From positions 496,001 through 560,000 of the forward strand of contig NZ_PUGF01000001.1 in NCBI RefSeq assembly GCF_002976435.1: a stretch of 64,000 nucleotides of DNA, given 5' to 3'. Under the pieces are notes generated by a model. The model was given only the letters and a program-made list of their open reading frames with translations, was not told the DNA's origin and searched no databases. The position numbers and the translations under genes are program-made. The DNA comes from Solimicrobium silvestre (GTDB lineage: Bacteria > Pseudomonadota > Gammaproteobacteria > Burkholderiales > Burkholderiaceae_D). Numbering within the stretch: the first letter of the stretch is position 1; every line of letters begins with the position of its first letter. This document shows, one piece after another, positions 53,605 to 63,663 of the stretch.

Positions 53605-54357
53605 TTACTTCAGCGCGTTCAAACGGTCAATGGCCGTTTTCGCTGCTGCTGAATCAGGGTATTGCGTACGTAAATTTTGCAGTACTTTTCTGGCTGCCGT
53701 TTTATCCTTTTGCTCGGAATAGCAAGTTGCGATAGTCAACATTGCATCCGGCGCTCTAGAGAAATCAGGAGAAGCTTTGACTAGCGACTGAAAAGTAGCG
53801 ATCGCGTTTCTATAATCTTTTTGCGCGTAATAAGCGATGCCTAAAGAATATTGCGCATTCGGCACATAAGCAGAACGTGTGTACATCTGAATAAAGGAAT
53901 TCAGAGCATTGGCAGCCCCTGAATAATCCCCAGACTGAAACACAGCTAATGCCGTGTCATAGCTTTTTTGTTCATTTGGATCAATTTGCGCTTCTTTCCC
54001 ATCTACCAGCAGTTTTTGCGGCTCTAGCTTACGCAAGCGATTATCAAGGTCGACATAAAAATCTTTTTGTCGACGTTGACTATCACTCACATCATTCGAT
54101 AGAACCTCAACCTGCCCGCGTAATTTTGCAATTTCCTGACGCAGCGAATCTAGTTGATTCAACTGATCAAGAACTACTGTTTTATCCGCTTTATTCGTAA
54201 TCTGATCATCAAGCTTGCTACTAACCGTATCAAGCTTAGTGCGCAGATCTAGAATTGCCTTACGAGCTTCATCATCATCAAATAACCCAGCATGTGCTGG
54301 TGTTGTGAGTATGCCGATGGATAAAACAGTGAGCAGGCTAAGAAAGAATCGCTTCAT
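53605..54357 (-). CDS. cpoB: Tol-Pal system protein CpoB (YbgF)
   Basis: A 250-residue periplasmic protein that links Tol-Pal activity to PBP1B-dependent peptidoglycan synthesis during division. A signal peptide (ending AHA near residue 23), a coiled-coil 'KLDTVSSKLDDQITNKADKTVVLDQLNQLDSLRQEI' (residues 40-75) with trimerisation character, and C-terminal tetratricopeptide repeats ('AQYSLGIAYYAQKDYRNAIATFQSLVKASPD' region and neighbours) match CpoB. It follows pal by 13 bases and is the last gene of the operon, as in many Gram-negatives. Confidence 0.93.
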   Translation of the reverse strand: MKRFFLSLLTVLSIGILTTPAHAGLFDDDEARKAILDLRTKLDTVSSKLDDQITNKADKTVVLDQLNQLDSLRQEIAKLRGQVEVLSNDVSDSQRRQKDFYVDLDNRLRKLEPQKLLVDGKEAQIDPNEQKSYDTALAVFQSGDYSGAANALNSFIQMYTRSAYVPNAQYSLGIAYYAQKDYRNAIATFQSLVKASPDFSRAPDAMLTIATCYSEQKDKTAARKVLQNLRTQYPDSAAAKTAIDRLNALK

Positions 54358-54370
54358 TGATCAGTACCTA

Positions 54371-54892
54371 TTAATAAACGATGTCAGCGCGACGGTTTTC
54401 TGCCCAAGCTGCTTCGTTGTTACCAGTAGCTTTTGGTTTTTCTTTACCTAAAGATACGGCTTCGATTTGTGAAGCAGAAGCGCCTAAAGTTGTTAAAGAT
54501 TTAGTCACTGCAACTGCACGTTTTTGACCGAGAGCCAAGTTGTATTCACGGCCACCGCGTTCATCGGTATTACCTTGAACTAAAACTTTACGTGCAGTGT
54601 GTGAAGCTAAGTATTTAGCGTGTGCAGACAACATTGCAGTGGCTTCGTCTTTAACTGTGTATTTGTCGAAATCAAAATAAACGCTACGATTTGCCAAAAC
54701 ACCTTTTGGATCGTTTAACGGATCAATTTCTGCAACAACTGGTTGTACAGCACGTACTTCTGGTGCTTTAACTACTGGCGCTGGTGCTTCTGCTACCGGT
54801 GCTTTTTCTTCCACTTTTACCGGGGTGCTACATGCGCTCATCAATGCAGCTGCGGCCATCGCCAAGACCAATTTAGATGTAATACTATTCAT
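54371..54892 (-). CDS. pal: Peptidoglycan-associated lipoprotein Pal
   Basis: A 173-residue outer-membrane lipoprotein that binds peptidoglycan and TolB. The signal peptide ends in a lipobox (LMSAC, Cys21). An Ala/Pro/Val/Glu-rich linker precedes an OmpA-like domain: 'SVYFDFDKYTVKDE', 'VLVQGNTDERGGREYNLALGQKRA' and 'ENRRADIVY'. The Asp and Arg that bind diaminopimelate are present in 'TDERG' and 'RRAD'. It follows tolB by 98 bases and is directly before cpoB. Confidence 0.96.
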   Translation of the reverse strand: MNSITSKLVLAMAAAALMSACSTPVKVEEKAPVAEAPAPVVKAPEVRAVQPVVAEIDPLNDPKGVLANRSVYFDFDKYTVKDEATAMLSAHAKYLASHTARKVLVQGNTDERGGREYNLALGQKRAVAVTKSLTTLGASASQIEAVSLGKEKPKATGNNEAAWAENRRADIVY

Positions 54893-54990
54893 TTTTATTT
54901 CCTTTATTGAATTAAATTAATTTACTTGTTTTATTACACAAGCATCCCAAACGCCTAAACACATTACTTTTTACCTACTACCATTTGCTA

Positions 54991-56280
54991 CTATTTCATA
55001 AACGGGCCCCAAGTGGGATTCTGCACATCACCAGCCTGAGTTGTTAAACGCTGCTTACTACGGCCATCCACTGAAACAACCCCTAAAGTGCCACGCTGAC
55101 CAACTTCAGTAGCGTACATTATATATTTACTATTGGGTGCAAAGCTGGGTGAATCGTCATCTTGCGTATCAGTTAAACGCAACTCTTGATTATTCCCTAA
55201 ATCTAGTGCGTATAGTTGAAATTTTCCATCGCGGCGAGAAATATACGCCAAAGTCTGTCCATCAGGAGAGATTCTAGGTGCAATATTGTAACTTCCTGTA
55301 AATGTAACACGGCGCGCTTCGCCTCCGGCTGCGCTCATCCGGTAAATTTGTGGCCCACCACTACGGTCACTGGTAAAGTAAATGAATTGTCCGTCAGCAG
55401 AAAATTGCGGCTCGGTATCAATACCGCTGGTGTTGGTCATGCGCTGCAAACCACTACCGTCAACATTGACCGTGTAAACTTGTGTATTGCCATCGCGCGA
55501 TAAAGCCAATGCAACCTTGCTTCCATCAGGCGACCATACCGGGGCGGAATTATTACCTCTGTAATTCGCCACTAAAGTGCGTGCACCAGTCATTAAATTT
55601 TGCACGTAAACCACTGGCTTTCTTAACTCAAACGAAACATAAGCGACTTTGGTGCCATCCGGAGACCAGGAAGGCGACATGATCGGTTCTTTGGAACGGA
55701 ATGCCACTTGCACGCCTTCGCCATCCGAGTCAGCTATTTCCAACTGATAATTTGGGCCGCTTTTTGTCACATAGGCAATGCGGGTTGAAAATATGCCGCG
55801 AATTCCAGTCAGCTTTTCATACACATCGTCGGCAATTTTATGCGCGCTTACGCGATTATATTGGGGAGTTGCTGCAACGGCAAAAGCGGATAAGGTACTC
55901 GACTTATTCGTGTCGTACAGTTTGTAGCGGACATCAAACCGCCCATCATCCGTTTTGTGCACGCTACCAACCAACAATGCATCAGCGCCTTGCGCTTTCC
56001 ATTCAGGAAGATTAACGCTGTCAGTTTCTGACAAAGCGCCGGAAGTTTCTATAATTTTGAAGTAGCCACTGCGTATCAAATCGTCTTTAATAATACGGCT
56101 CACCAGCTGCGGGGCAATGCCTTCATCCGCGAAACTAGCAATGGCGACAGGAATTTGAGTTGCGCCAACGCCAGAAATTTCTACATGTAATTGCGCATGA
56201 GCTGAAAAACTCAACAGACAGCCTAGTAAAAATAGTCTGCCTACATATTTATTAATTTGACTTGTCATTGCAATATTCAT
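54991..56280 (-). CDS. tolB: Tol-Pal system beta-propeller protein TolB
   Basis: A 429-residue periplasmic protein with an N-terminal signal peptide (ending AHA near residue 29), an N-terminal alpha/beta domain (TolB-N, 'VAIASFADEGIAPQLVSRII') and a C-terminal six-bladed propeller. Repeated 'SWSPDGTKVAYVSF', 'VWSPDGSKVALALSRDG' and 'FAPNSKYIMYATEVG' units are obvious. TolB binds Pal and TolA. It starts five bases after the tolA stop, so coupling is likely; pal follows after 98 bases. Confidence 0.96.
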   Translation of the reverse strand: MNIAMTSQINKYVGRLFLLGCLLSFSAHAQLHVEISGVGATQIPVAIASFADEGIAPQLVSRIIKDDLIRSGYFKIIETSGALSETDSVNLPEWKAQGADALLVGSVHKTDDGRFDVRYKLYDTNKSSTLSAFAVAATPQYNRVSAHKIADDVYEKLTGIRGIFSTRIAYVTKSGPNYQLEIADSDGEGVQVAFRSKEPIMSPSWSPDGTKVAYVSFELRKPVVYVQNLMTGARTLVANYRGNNSAPVWSPDGSKVALALSRDGNTQVYTVNVDGSGLQRMTNTSGIDTEPQFSADGQFIYFTSDRSGGPQIYRMSAAGGEARRVTFTGSYNIAPRISPDGQTLAYISRRDGKFQLYALDLGNNQELRLTDTQDDDSPSFAPNSKYIMYATEVGQRGTLGVVSVDGRSKQRLTTQAGDVQNPTWGPFMK

Positions 56281-56285
56281 TAATT

Positions 56286-57257
56286 TTAATCTTTCAATTT
56301 ATAGGTCAATGGTATGGTCTGCGGCACAACACCTGATTTATCTGCCGGATAAGGGGCTGCGTTTCTAATAGCACTGTCCACGGCGTCATCAAATTGCGCA
56401 ACGCCAGAGGATTTTGTTTTGTGAGGAACCCCTCTCAATGATCCATCTGGAAATAAATCAATTTTAAATTCCACTGTAGGATTATCTGGGCCATTATCCG
56501 AGCCTAAATACACCATTTTCGACTTAATTTTAGCGGCAATTTTACCAGCATAACTAGGATCAACCCGATTATTACCTGTGGATTTAACAGCATCGCCTGT
56601 TCCACCTGTACCAACTACCTGACTGGTGAGATTTTTTAAGTTATCGTCACGCTGCTTTTTTGCCAGGGCATCAGCTTTTTTCTGCTCTGCTGCCTTAGCC
56701 AGATCTTGCTTTTTCTGGTCTTTTTGCAAATCATCTTTACGCTTCTGCTCGTCCTTTGCTTCTTGCAATTTTTCTTCTTTTTGCTTTTCTTTCAGTTGAT
56801 CTTCTTTCTGCTTTTCTTTCAACTGATCTTCAATTTTCTTTTTCTCAATAAGCTTCTCATCGGCAATTTTTTGCTTGCGAGCACGCTCAATGGCGATTTC
56901 CGCTTCTTGCTCTTGTTCTTGCTCCTGCGCTACTTGCTTGGAAGTAAGTTCTGGTTCCGTTTTTTCAACCTCTGGTGGCTGAGGAGGTGCCACTTCAATC
57001 TTAGGTAAGGGCGCCGCCTCACGCGTAGTCATATCCCAAATTTCCGCATCAACGCCGACAGGCTCCTGACTTTGCCAGCGGATGCCTATCCACAAAAACA
57101 TAAACAACAGCACATGCATTACGCCAGCCAACAAAAAGGCGGAGTTTCTGCCCGGCTCTTTGGGGATTTGATAATGCGAACCAGTTAATGAATCAGCGAC
57201 TCCCAGAGTCCCGTTGCCATTCACTTGTGCTCGATTGATATTAACTCTCTCACTCAT
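56286..57257 (-). CDS. tolA: Cell-envelope integrity protein TolA
   Basis: A 323-residue bitopic protein connecting the TolQR proton-driven motor to Pal at the outer membrane. An N-terminal helix (residues 42-62, 'FLLAGVMHVLLFMFLWIGI') is followed by a long Lys/Glu/Gln/Ala helical domain (about 95-210) that spans the periplasm and a C-terminal TonB-like domain ('VEFKIDLFPDGSLRGVPHK', 'DDAVDSAIRNAAPYPADKS'). It starts 18 bases after the tamB stop, which is unusual since tolA usually follows tolR directly. Confidence 0.93.
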   Translation of the reverse strand: MSERVNINRAQVNGNGTLGVADSLTGSHYQIPKEPGRNSAFLLAGVMHVLLFMFLWIGIRWQSQEPVGVDAEIWDMTTREAAPLPKIEVAPPQPPEVEKTEPELTSKQVAQEQEQEQEAEIAIERARKQKIADEKLIEKKKIEDQLKEKQKEDQLKEKQKEEKLQEAKDEQKRKDDLQKDQKKQDLAKAAEQKKADALAKKQRDDNLKNLTSQVVGTGGTGDAVKSTGNNRVDPSYAGKIAAKIKSKMVYLGSDNGPDNPTVEFKIDLFPDGSLRGVPHKTKSSGVAQFDDAVDSAIRNAAPYPADKSGVVPQTIPLTYKLKD

Positions 57258-57275
57258 ACTATTTCATTACGCTTT

Positions 57276-60200
57276 TTAATCAAAAGAAAAGGTATATTGT
57301 CCATCAATTGCGGTATCACTGCCAGCACGACCAATCACACTGAAGCGACGAGTTAATTGCCACGTCAACTTCAAACCATTGGTTGCGTCAGTCAAACTAC
57401 GCTCAATAGAAAAAACTAAATTCGGGGTAATGCGTTTACCAACGCTGAAAGCCTGTTCATTCGGCGAAGTAGCGCTGATATTGCCAGCCACAGTCTGGCT
57501 AGGTAATTGTGATCCGGGCGCGGTGCTGGTCGTTCCGACCGAAAGGTCGTCCAGCCCTAAACTATGCGCAATATCGCGTGGCATATTACTGCCGCTACCA
57601 CTGTCACCACCAAAAATTGCACCGGCAGCACTCATTAACAAAGCCGCTTCGGAACCTGCCATCTGATCTGAGCTACGGCCTAACACCATCCAGGAAAGTT
57701 TATCCGGGTCAGGAACATTCGGCTCTGAAATCAACCTGACTTCTGGTTTTGCCACGGTGCCGATTACTTCCACGCCCGCTTCAACCGGCAAACCGCGTCG
57801 AATAGCGCGGACATTCAAACCGGGGTTATCTGGCGCACCTTGGAAATTTAAAATGCCACGTTCAATCGCTAATTGTTGACCATAGCCTTCATAGGTTCCA
57901 CCGGTGGTCTGAATCGAACCGGTGGCCAAAATAGAGCCGCCATTTTTAATCCGGATACGTAAATCGCCATCGAGACTAGTATCCAGACCGCGTCCAACAA
58001 AAACAAAATTCTTACCAGTTTTGATACTAAAGTCCACGCTGGATTGTAAACCATCCGACTTTTCCACGCTCTTTTTAGCATTTTTTTTCAAAACCACCAC
58101 ATCGCTAGATAATTTAGGCGGGGCTTGCTTGGGCACTGAAAAATAAGCACCATCCGCTAGTAACTGCCCGGTTAAATTCCAGGTTTTTCCGGATTCTGTT
58201 AATTGCGCATCGCCTGTCGCCACCAACCAGCTATCGGCGTTTTGTAAAAAAGGAAAATGCTGCCAACGGGTCGTAATTGAACCACGACCACTTTGCAAAT
58301 CAACCGTTCCGCTCGACTCAACAAAACCGGTTTCATTGAGCCAGGTAAATTCGGTTAATTTATCGTGTCTGGGCGGCGCTTTAATGGTTTGTGAAAACTT
58401 CAAACTACTGAGTGTAAATTGCGTTTTATCCATACTCGCCTTCAAACTTCCGTTAGGCAACAATACACCTAATTCCGTCAGTGAAATCTGCAAATCTTTA
58501 CCGTTGATTTGAGCGGAATAATCTGGTTTATCCAACGTCCCGCTAAGTTGCCCCTGCGCTTGCAACTCGCCGCGTAACGCAATACCCGAACCTAGCAATT
58601 GACTCACCCATTGAATATTTTGAATTTGAATGCTGGCCGTTCCCGACAAAGGTGCATTAGCCGCCAATGCCCAACCTTGTTCGGTCTTATTGACGGCACT
58701 GCGCAAGTTTGCCTCTATCTGCCCGAGCTGGGCACCTTGTGCTTGCAATTGCACGTTGATCGCTTGCTGTCTTGCACTCCCACCGCCATCGCCCGTGCTG
58801 GCTTTGAGAAATAAATTCTGCAAACCGAGTGCTAGAGTCTGGTTATATCCACTCGCCATATCTTTTACTGACAGATCACCGCTGGTGCGTTTGATTTCAA
58901 ACTGCCCAGCAATTTGTTGACCAATATCTAGCTGCCACGCCGCATCAATTTGTAGTTTTCCGGCCAAGGGAATATCCGCATGCCAGAGCTTTAACGCATT
59001 GACCACTTGCAAGCCCTGTAATTTCCCTTGCGTGCTTAACTGTCCCCGCGACCAATTGACTTGTTGCACTTGCAGCTGTCCCAATTTACCTTGCCAATTT
59101 GCAGCGCCCATTTGAGCGGCTTTGCTGGAAATTTTTAGTGCAAAAGGCGCTGCCAATTGAAAATCCAACTCGCCTGCCAAATTTAATTTTTGTATCTGCC
59201 CTTGCCACTGAGTCACATTATCGGTGCCAGCACTTGCCTCTTGCAAATCACCTTGCGCCTGCAATTCAATTTGATGTTGCTGCGGTAAATTCGCACTTAC
59301 ATGCAATTGATGTGCATGACGCAAGCCGGACAAACTGGCCTGTATGCGCTCAATCTTAAAATTCTCCGTTTCACTTTTCCCCGCGGCCAATCCAGTCAAT
59401 TCCAAATTGCCGTCAATTTTTCCGGTGATACCCTCTGCCAACTCGATATTTGCCTGCAATTTTTCCAACGTGATGAGTTCAGGGATAGCTAATTTATCGG
59501 CTTTCACATTCAGCCGACCACTAGGTTGCTTTGAATTTCCCGACAAAATTCCATCCACAAAAAGTGAACCTTTTAATGAGATCGGTACTATTTTTTCAAA
59601 GGGGCGGCTTAACGCAGCCAGATCAGGCACCGCAAGCGCAAGCTGCAATTGCTCATGTTGATTAGCATTCGCCGATTCATTTAACTGCCAATTCCCGCTA
59701 GCCGATAAATGACTTTTACCCCAGTTTAATTCTAATTTTTTGATCGACAACAATTTGCCTTGCTGAGCAATCAAATTAGATTCGCCCTGCAACGCCAAGC
59801 CAGCAAATTGCCCGGACAATTCAGCCAATTGCGCATCAATCCTCCAACCTTGTTGTACTTGGCCAGCCACCTTAAAGCGCGTAGCAATGTGCCCTTCCGG
59901 CACATCAATCCAACGCGCCGGATTTAAATTATGCGCTTCACCTTGCAGTAAAAATTCTTGCCGGCCCTGCAATGCAAAACTACCTTGCGCGTTTAAAGTA
60001 GCATCCTTGGCGAGTAATTCCAGTTTTTGCACACTCAGCAGTTGTTCATTACTTAGATGAACATTGGCTTTTAAGTTGGCAGATAAATTAGGTTGGGATT
60101 CGTGTAGATTCAGTGCAAATTGCAAGCCGGTTGTGATATTTTCTACTCGAACTTGTCCGCTTAACTGGGTTTTCTTTAAGCGTTTATCTATGTGAAGTAA

Positions 60201-61439
60201 ATCCACATTTTTTAAATCTAATTGAGCAAACAGATCAGGCAAAGCCGTTTTATGCAAGTTGAGATGCCCCGAACCGAGCACCGAACCACCAGCTTCGAGT
60301 TCTATTTGCGTCGCCTGCCAACTGATTTGATGTTCATCTAATGTGATGTCTGAACTGATCGCCGCAACTGGGATTCCGCCGGCATTCCAGATCATCGGCA
60401 TGGTATTTTTAATTGCAAAATGTCCGCGCAAGATCGGCGCTTTTACATCGCCGACCGCCTTAAAATCGGCCTTAAGATGCAAATTTGCTTTGGGGGCATC
60501 TGCATAAAAACTAGCTGGGTTGACTGAGTTTAAATCCAATTGCAAGGTATCTAGCGGCAATACGGAAAACGGCGTTAATACCGCGTGAATTTGACCGCTG
60601 GCAGGTTTGAAATTTGGTGCGGCATTTTTTTCAATCTCGGCTACATCAAGCTGAGCTTGTAACAGCAATTTTTTTAAATTCCCTGATAATGTGCCGTGCA
60701 ATTGCGTCACGGGAACAGTAACGCCACTTTGTTGGATCGCCAGACCTTGCCAGTCGAACTTGGCTTGTAAATTAAATGGTGCAGCGCTGCCTAAATTACC
60801 AGATAACGCAGCATTACCCCACGGCGTTGTGCCGGAGAATTGCAGTTGATAATTCTCTGAATTAATTACCACTTGCGCGGTTAACGCAGAAAATTGCTGC
60901 ACTCCACCGTGTTTCCCGCTCGCATCCAAGGTTGATAACTGAAAATTATTAATCGCAAGCTGATCTGCCTTAACTAATTTAATTAAACGCGGCAGGCTTA
61001 ATGATGCAGGCAAAATCGCTGGCTTATCATCGCTTGGTGTTGGTGCAAGGGCTAATTGCAGACTATTAATCCGCAGATAATCAAGCTGTAGCTGTTGACG
61101 CCATAATGCACTGGGCTGCCATTGCAACGCCACATCATCGACGACTAAATCCAGCTCTTTATTACGCAATTCGATATGTTGAATCTTGAGTTGATGCAGC
61201 AAGCTGCCGGAAACGCCTTGGCTATGTATGCTGGCATAGCGATCCAACAAAGCAAGGGTAGTTTTAGCGCCGGCTTCGGTTGCAACTAACCAAGCCGCGG
61301 CCAAAATCAGCAACGCTATGAAGAGTAGCGCACTCAAAAACAGCATGTTAAAAATACGTCTGGCTACGCTTTTTTTGTTCTGTTTTGGCGTTGCTGCAGC
61401 TGCATTTATATGATTAGCAGTGTTAGTAGGATCAGTCAT
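57276..61439 (-). CDS. tamB: Translocation and assembly module protein TamB
   Basis: A 1,387-residue AsmA-superfamily protein, close to the size of E. coli TamB (1,259). An N-terminal helix (residues 30-52) anchors it in the inner membrane. A long beta-taco body with many alternating hydrophobic/polar repeats is followed by the conserved DUF490/TamB C-terminal domain ('LQSGRGSITTRWQHFPFLQ', 'GSILATGSIQTTGGTYEGYGQ', 'ERGILNFQGAPDNPGLNVRA') ending in the typical 'YTFSFD'. TamB works with TamA in outer-membrane protein insertion and lipid transport. It begins two bases after the tamA stop and ends 18 bases before tolA, inside the tol operon. Confidence 0.93.
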   Translation of the reverse strand: MTDPTNTANHINAAAATPKQNKKSVARRIFNMLFLSALLFIALLILAAAWLVATEAGAKTTLALLDRYASIHSQGVSGSLLHQLKIQHIELRNKELDLVVDDVALQWQPSALWRQQLQLDYLRINSLQLALAPTPSDDKPAILPASLSLPRLIKLVKADQLAINNFQLSTLDASGKHGGVQQFSALTAQVVINSENYQLQFSGTTPWGNAALSGNLGSAAPFNLQAKFDWQGLAIQQSGVTVPVTQLHGTLSGNLKKLLLQAQLDVAEIEKNAAPNFKPASGQIHAVLTPFSVLPLDTLQLDLNSVNPASFYADAPKANLHLKADFKAVGDVKAPILRGHFAIKNTMPMIWNAGGIPVAAISSDITLDEHQISWQATQIELEAGGSVLGSGHLNLHKTALPDLFAQLDLKNVDLLHIDKRLKKTQLSGQVRVENITTGLQFALNLHESQPNLSANLKANVHLSNEQLLSVQKLELLAKDATLNAQGSFALQGRQEFLLQGEAHNLNPARWIDVPEGHIATRFKVAGQVQQGWRIDAQLAELSGQFAGLALQGESNLIAQQGKLLSIKKLELNWGKSHLSASGNWQLNESANANQHEQLQLALAVPDLAALSRPFEKIVPISLKGSLFVDGILSGNSKQPSGRLNVKADKLAIPELITLEKLQANIELAEGITGKIDGNLELTGLAAGKSETENFKIERIQASLSGLRHAHQLHVSANLPQQHQIELQAQGDLQEASAGTDNVTQWQGQIQKLNLAGELDFQLAAPFALKISSKAAQMGAANWQGKLGQLQVQQVNWSRGQLSTQGKLQGLQVVNALKLWHADIPLAGKLQIDAAWQLDIGQQIAGQFEIKRTSGDLSVKDMASGYNQTLALGLQNLFLKASTGDGGGSARQQAINVQLQAQGAQLGQIEANLRSAVNKTEQGWALAANAPLSGTASIQIQNIQWVSQLLGSGIALRGELQAQGQLSGTLDKPDYSAQINGKDLQISLTELGVLLPNGSLKASMDKTQFTLSSLKFSQTIKAPPRHDKLTEFTWLNETGFVESSGTVDLQSGRGSITTRWQHFPFLQNADSWLVATGDAQLTESGKTWNLTGQLLADGAYFSVPKQAPPKLSSDVVVLKKNAKKSVEKSDGLQSSVDFSIKTGKNFVFVGRGLDTSLDGDLRIRIKNGGSILATGSIQTTGGTYEGYGQQLAIERGILNFQGAPDNPGLNVRAIRRGLPVEAGVEVIGTVAKPEVRLISEPNVPDPDKLSWMVLGRSSDQMAGSEAALLMSAAGAIFGGDSGSGSNMPRDIAHSLGLDDLSVGTTSTAPGSQLPSQTVAGNISATSPNEQAFSVGKRITPNLVFSIERSLTDATNGLKLTWQLTRRFSVIGRAGSDTAIDGQYTFSFD

Positions 61440-61441
61440 TA

Positions 61442-63244
61442 TTAGAACGCAATCCCAATAGAAAAATCCAAACGTAATTTTTCCGTTTGGCGACCATAAG
61501 CCAAATCAAGCGCAATCGGACCCGCCGGGGTTTTATAACGCAGCCCCATACCGATGCCTTGTTTCAGAGACAGATCAGAAACATGGTCGGCAGCATCGCC
61601 TACATCCACAAAACCAGCCACGCCCCAGTTTGCCTCTAACCAATGCACGTACTCAGCAGTTGCCGTCGTCAGCACACGACCACCCACCACACCGTCGGCC
61701 TGATTAACCCCAAGGCTTTGGTACGAATAGCCGCGTACGCTGGCAGTACCGCCGGCACGGAATAAATAGTCTTCAGGAATACCGACACTGTCAGCGGCCA
61801 GCACGTATCCAGCTTCAATCCGCAAAATAATAACGTCGCGCGTAGCAACCGGTATCCAGCGTTGATATTTTCCATATAAACGTAGAAAATTTTGATCGGA
61901 GATCAGGTGTTTCGTCGCACCGCTAATATCCAATTGAGTAATTTGTCCTTGTCGCGGCTCGAACACATTATTCACTGCGCGCCAAGTCCAACCGATAGAA
62001 CTCACCAACGCTTTAGCGTGGGTTTCTTCATCGCCGCTAACGGTGCTTTGTTCATACACAAAAGACAGGCCCAAACGCCTTTCTACCGAGTCTTCGGTGA
62101 TGACTCGTTTAGCGCCGAATGAACTGGTAGCAGTGAGTAAGCCTGAAATGTCGGAGCGATCAAACAACACCCCGAACGAATCGAGATAACCACTTAAGCG
62201 CGGCGGCAGATAAATATCGGCGTAGCCAATTTGCCGTAGTTGTTCAATTCGCAGTACGCTTCTTAAATCATACGCATCGCCGACAAAATCTCTGTCCCGA
62301 TAAGAGACTTCCCCGCGCGCACCGGTATTAGTACTGTAGCCTGCGCCCAAGCCGACATCATGCTCCTGCCGCTCTTTAACCAACACTTCAACTGGCACCG
62401 CCGCAGCGACTTCTGGGTCTGGGTCAACACTAACCGAGACCGAGGAAAAGTAAGGAGAGTTTTGTAAGGTGCGTTGAAATTTCAACAGGCTCTCGCGACT
62501 GTATACATCACCCGTTACCGGCGGATGATAGCGATCCAACAGCCAAGGTTTATACAAATTCAAACCTTGTATACGAAGTTCGCCAATACGAAATACCGGG
62601 CCGCTGTCTAGCAGCACAGAAAGGTCGGCCTGCTGATCTTGAATTGTCGCTTGACTGTCGGTAATTTTGGCGGCGGCATAACTGTGTTCGGTCAAGCTTT
62701 CTAACGCTTTAGTTTTCGCGTGGCTCCAATCGTCATCGCGAAATGTCGCGCCTTTTTGCAAGCCCCAATTGGATTGTATTGATTGCTGCAATTCAGGTGG
62801 CACTGCGTCGCCGACAAAATTAACTTGCGCGGTAGTGACTTTAGTTACCGGCCCTAATTCAACCTTGATATGCACCAAAATTTTTTCGGATTTTTTTATT
62901 TGCACATCAAAATTAATGAGCGGTGAAAAATAGCCTTCGGTGGCTAGAATGTTAGCAATTTCACGTCGCACTGAAAACCGTAACAAACGCAGTTCTGATG
63001 AGGTAATTTTATCGGCCGGACGATTCAATACGCTGACATGATTTTTCAGTAAATCATGGATTTTTGAGTCAATCGCAGAATTTTCTACTAAATCAAATTG
63101 CGTGGACAGAGCCTGTTCTGGCTCAGTTGATGTACTTGCGTCTTCTGATACCGCGGATTCCGGATCAGGATTAATTTCCTGTGCCAGGCAAGGCAGACTT
63201 ACCCATAAATTAAGCATGAGCGCAGCACAGAAAATTAACCTCAT
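61442..63244 (-). CDS. tamA: Autotransporter assembly factor TamA (Omp85 family)
   Basis: A 600-residue outer-membrane protein. A signal peptide (to about residue 22) is followed by an acidic segment, then three POTRA-like domains (about residues 45-320; 'ILVHIKVELGPVTKV', 'GPVFRIGELRIQGL', 'SRESLLKFQRTLQNSPYFSSVSV' region) and an Omp85 beta-barrel. The lid-lock VRGY motif appears as 'SVRGYSYQSLGV', and the last strand ends in Phe ('LRLDFSIGIAF'). Its ATG overlaps the tolR stop by four bases (ATGA), so it is translationally coupled to tolR. Confidence 0.93.
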   Translation of the reverse strand: MRLIFCAALMLNLWVSLPCLAQEINPDPESAVSEDASTSTEPEQALSTQFDLVENSAIDSKIHDLLKNHVSVLNRPADKITSSELRLLRFSVRREIANILATEGYFSPLINFDVQIKKSEKILVHIKVELGPVTKVTTAQVNFVGDAVPPELQQSIQSNWGLQKGATFRDDDWSHAKTKALESLTEHSYAAAKITDSQATIQDQQADLSVLLDSGPVFRIGELRIQGLNLYKPWLLDRYHPPVTGDVYSRESLLKFQRTLQNSPYFSSVSVSVDPDPEVAAAVPVEVLVKERQEHDVGLGAGYSTNTGARGEVSYRDRDFVGDAYDLRSVLRIEQLRQIGYADIYLPPRLSGYLDSFGVLFDRSDISGLLTATSSFGAKRVITEDSVERRLGLSFVYEQSTVSGDEETHAKALVSSIGWTWRAVNNVFEPRQGQITQLDISGATKHLISDQNFLRLYGKYQRWIPVATRDVIILRIEAGYVLAADSVGIPEDYLFRAGGTASVRGYSYQSLGVNQADGVVGGRVLTTATAEYVHWLEANWGVAGFVDVGDAADHVSDLSLKQGIGMGLRYKTPAGPIALDLAYGRQTEKLRLDFSIGIAF

Positions 63245-63660
63245 TTAGTCGCTAAACCTACGCGTGAAATGCCGAGTTTTTTTGCTCCGGCAATCATCTG
63301 AATCACTTCGTCGTATTTAATTTCTTTATCCGCTGCAATCAGCAGAGGCAAATCAGGCTCGGTTTCATGCAAGTGCTGCAGACGCTCTAACAAATCTGCG
63401 CGACCAGTACTGGCTTCTGCTTTGCCTTGGCTATGCTTGCCGACGCTGGCTGTACCGTCCGGTTTAATGGTGAGTTCCAGATAGTCAGTCGGTGCCTGTT
63501 TGCTTGCTCCTGCGTTCGGCAAATTCACGACGCTGGGATTAGTCATTGGTGCTGCCACCATTAAAATAACCACCAGCACTAACATTACGTCGATGTACGG
63601 CACGACGTTAATTTCAGACTTTAATTTGCGGGTGCGACCGCTGCGCATACTAACTGGCAT
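63241..63660 (-). CDS. tolR: Tol-Pal system protein TolR
   Basis: A 139-residue inner-membrane protein of the ExbD/TolR family, part of the TolQR proton channel. One helix (residues 20-42) contains the essential Asp in 'VVPYIDVMLVLVVILMVAAP' (Asp24). The periplasmic part carries 'LPLLIAADKEIKYDEVIQMIAGAKKLG', matching the usual peptidoglycan-binding domain. Spacing is three bases after tolQ and a four-base overlap with tamA downstream. tolA, normally next, lies 6 kb further on. Confidence 0.96.
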   Translation of the reverse strand: MPVSMRSGRTRKLKSEINVVPYIDVMLVLVVILMVAAPMTNPSVVNLPNAGASKQAPTDYLELTIKPDGTASVGKHSQGKAEASTGRADLLERLQHLHETEPDLPLLIAADKEIKYDEVIQMIAGAKKLGISRVGLATK

Positions 63661-63663
63661 AGA

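Noticed and set aside
56706-57008. Very hydrophobic Leu/Phe-rich plus-strand frame
   Set aside because: It is the complement of the Lys/Glu/Gln-rich coiled coil of TolA, which always gives such artefacts.
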